This document shows, piece by piece, positions 23,142-23,796 of a stretch of 23,796 nucleotides of DNA. Every line of letters begins with the position of its first letter. Positions within the stretch are counted from its first letter, which is position 1. This stretch comes from an uncultured Clostridia bacterium. GTDB lineage: Bacteria > Bacillota > Clostridia > Oscillospirales > Acutalibacteraceae. The stretch covers positions 1-23,796 of the forward strand of contig CALFTN010000043.1 in assembly GCA_937916395.1 (NCBI GenBank), written 5' to 3'. Both the position numbers and the translations under genes were made by a program. The notes under the pieces are model-generated. The model did not search any database and had not been told where the DNA came from. It worked only from the letters and a program-made list of their open reading frames with translations.

Positions 23142-23155
23142 AATTTAATTCATTC

Positions 23156-23186
23156 TAATTCCGAATTACGCATTACGAATTCCGAA
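23156..23186 (-). repeat. Heptad repeat abutting the hydrogenase stop codon
   Basis: On the plus strand TAATTCC, GAATTAC, GCATTAC, GAATTCC, GAA, then TTA (the stop codon, 23187-23189). Units are 7 bp with more divergence than at 13354. No inverted partner is seen on the left of hairpin C. Confidence 0.7.
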
Positions 23187-23796
23187 TTAATATTTTGCTC
23201 TTACTGTGTAACCTGTATGAAGAATATCGTGAGCCTTGTGGCTACCTGGTTTTTCAAAATATTCGTCATAAACAGCCTTAACATCAGGATTTTCGTGTGA
23301 TTTTCTGATTTTAAGGTTTTTATCGTCGTTATAAAGGCCAGCTGCACGAGCTGCTCTAACGTCTGTAAAGTTCTTAATTGATGCTGGAACGATTGGTTGA
23401 CCACCACCGTTAACGCAACCACCTGGGCAAGCCATAACTTCAATAAAGTCATATTTCTTTTCGCCAGATTTAACCATATCAAGAACTATTTTTGCATTAG
23501 CAAGACCTGAGCAAACTGCAACGTTGATTTCAGCACCATCAAGATTATATGTTGCTTCTTTAACGCCTTCAACGCCACGAACATCTTTGAATGCATCAAA
23601 GTCAGGGAGTTCTTTATTTGTAACAACTTCATAAGCTGTACGAAGAGCAGCCTCCATAACGCCACCTGTTGCACCGAAGATTGTACCAGCACCTGAACCA
23701 AGTCCGAATGGTGCATCAAATTCTGCATCAGGAATGTTGTTGAAGTTGATACCTGCTTTTTTAATCATTCTTGCAAGCTCTCTTACTGTGATTGAA
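23187..23796 (-). CDS. hydA: [FeFe]-hydrogenase, C-terminal part (5' end outside window)
   Basis: The visible 203 codons are the C-terminal end of a catalytic [FeFe]-hydrogenase, which makes or consumes H2 at the H-cluster. The reading frame enters from the right edge as SITVRELARMIKKAGINF; GTIFGATGGVMEAALRTAYE and the H-cluster motif L3, MACPGGCVNGGGQP, are clear, followed by a small-subunit-like tail. The Met at 23768 is internal, not a start. The N-terminal Fe-S domains and motifs L1 and L2 would lie beyond the window, so monomeric and HydABC-type enzymes cannot be told apart. Stop codon at 23187-23189, abutted by the heptad repeat and followed by hairpin C. Confidence 0.95.
   Translation of the reverse strand, partial: SITVRELARMIKKAGINFNNIPDAEFDAPFGLGSGAGTIFGATGGVMEAALRTAYEVVTNKELPDFDAFKDVRGVEGVKEATYNLDGAEINVAVCSGLANAKIVLDMVKSGEKKYDFIEVMACPGGCVNGGGQPIVPASIKNFTDVRAARAAGLYNDDKNLKIRKSHENPDVKAVYDEYFEKPGSHKAHDILHTGYTVRAKY

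Overview
The window looks like a chromosomal segment of an anaerobic, low-GC Clostridia-type bacterium, probably an uncultured gut Oscillospiraceae/Ruminococcaceae relative. This is inferred from AT-rich coding with strong GGAGG-like ribosome sites, an HrcA/CIRCE heat-shock operator, an anaerobic ferrous iron uptake locus, an [FeFe]-hydrogenase, a NuoE/NuoF-type flavin/Fe-S oxidoreductase and a secreted cohesin-domain protein. No rRNA, tRNA, CRISPR array or transposase is visible.

Layout. 1-2985 (-): a clpB gene whose last ~180 codons are replaced in frame by the C-terminal part of a contractile-tail baseplate J-like protein with different codon use; this is either a genomic rearrangement or an assembly chimera at the window edge. 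3115-3141: perfect CIRCE between clpB and tex. 3223-6333 (+): tex and a gene of unknown function with its own promoter. 6340-6619: two terminators around a pair of near-identical hairpin repeats. 6649-7683 (-): secreted, membrane-anchored cohesin-type protein. 7928-12461 (-): a tightly overlapping three-gene operon (NuoE-like, NuoF-like, and a large [2Fe-2S]/GltD-like/2x[4Fe-4S] protein), likely a soluble NAD(P)/ferredoxin, possibly electron-bifurcating, complex. 12593-13237 (+): HAD phosphatase. 13396-16432: iron locus with feoA, feoB and a FeoB-associated Cys-rich peptide on the minus strand, and a divergent DtxR-family regulator; three AGTTAG-N6-CTAACT palindromes lie at and downstream of the feo promoter. 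16436-17509: a cassette with a lipoprotein gene enclosed by 22-bp perfect inverted repeats. 17513-20124 (-): DUF554 membrane protein, RluA-type pseudouridine synthase and HflX. 20279-20492 (+): a short transcription unit with a frame-disrupted mini-ORF. 20508-23037 (-): an operon of small accessory enzymes (GNAT, methyltransferase, DUF3795, pyrophosphatase-like, Nudix). 23187-23796 (-): the 3' part of an [FeFe]-hydrogenase gene that runs off the right edge.

The theme of the core genes is anaerobic redox metabolism: iron import and its regulation supply Fe-S and flavin enzymes (the NuoEF/GltD-like complex and the hydrogenase). The most unusual non-coding signal is a set of 7-bp tandem repeats that begin directly at, or a few bases after, the stop codons of five genes, accompanied by three hairpins sharing a CTATCATT...AATGATAG core. 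Two convergent gene pairs have the same heptad family on both sides, which makes inverted-repeat-bounded elements of about 160 bp and 1.08 kb.
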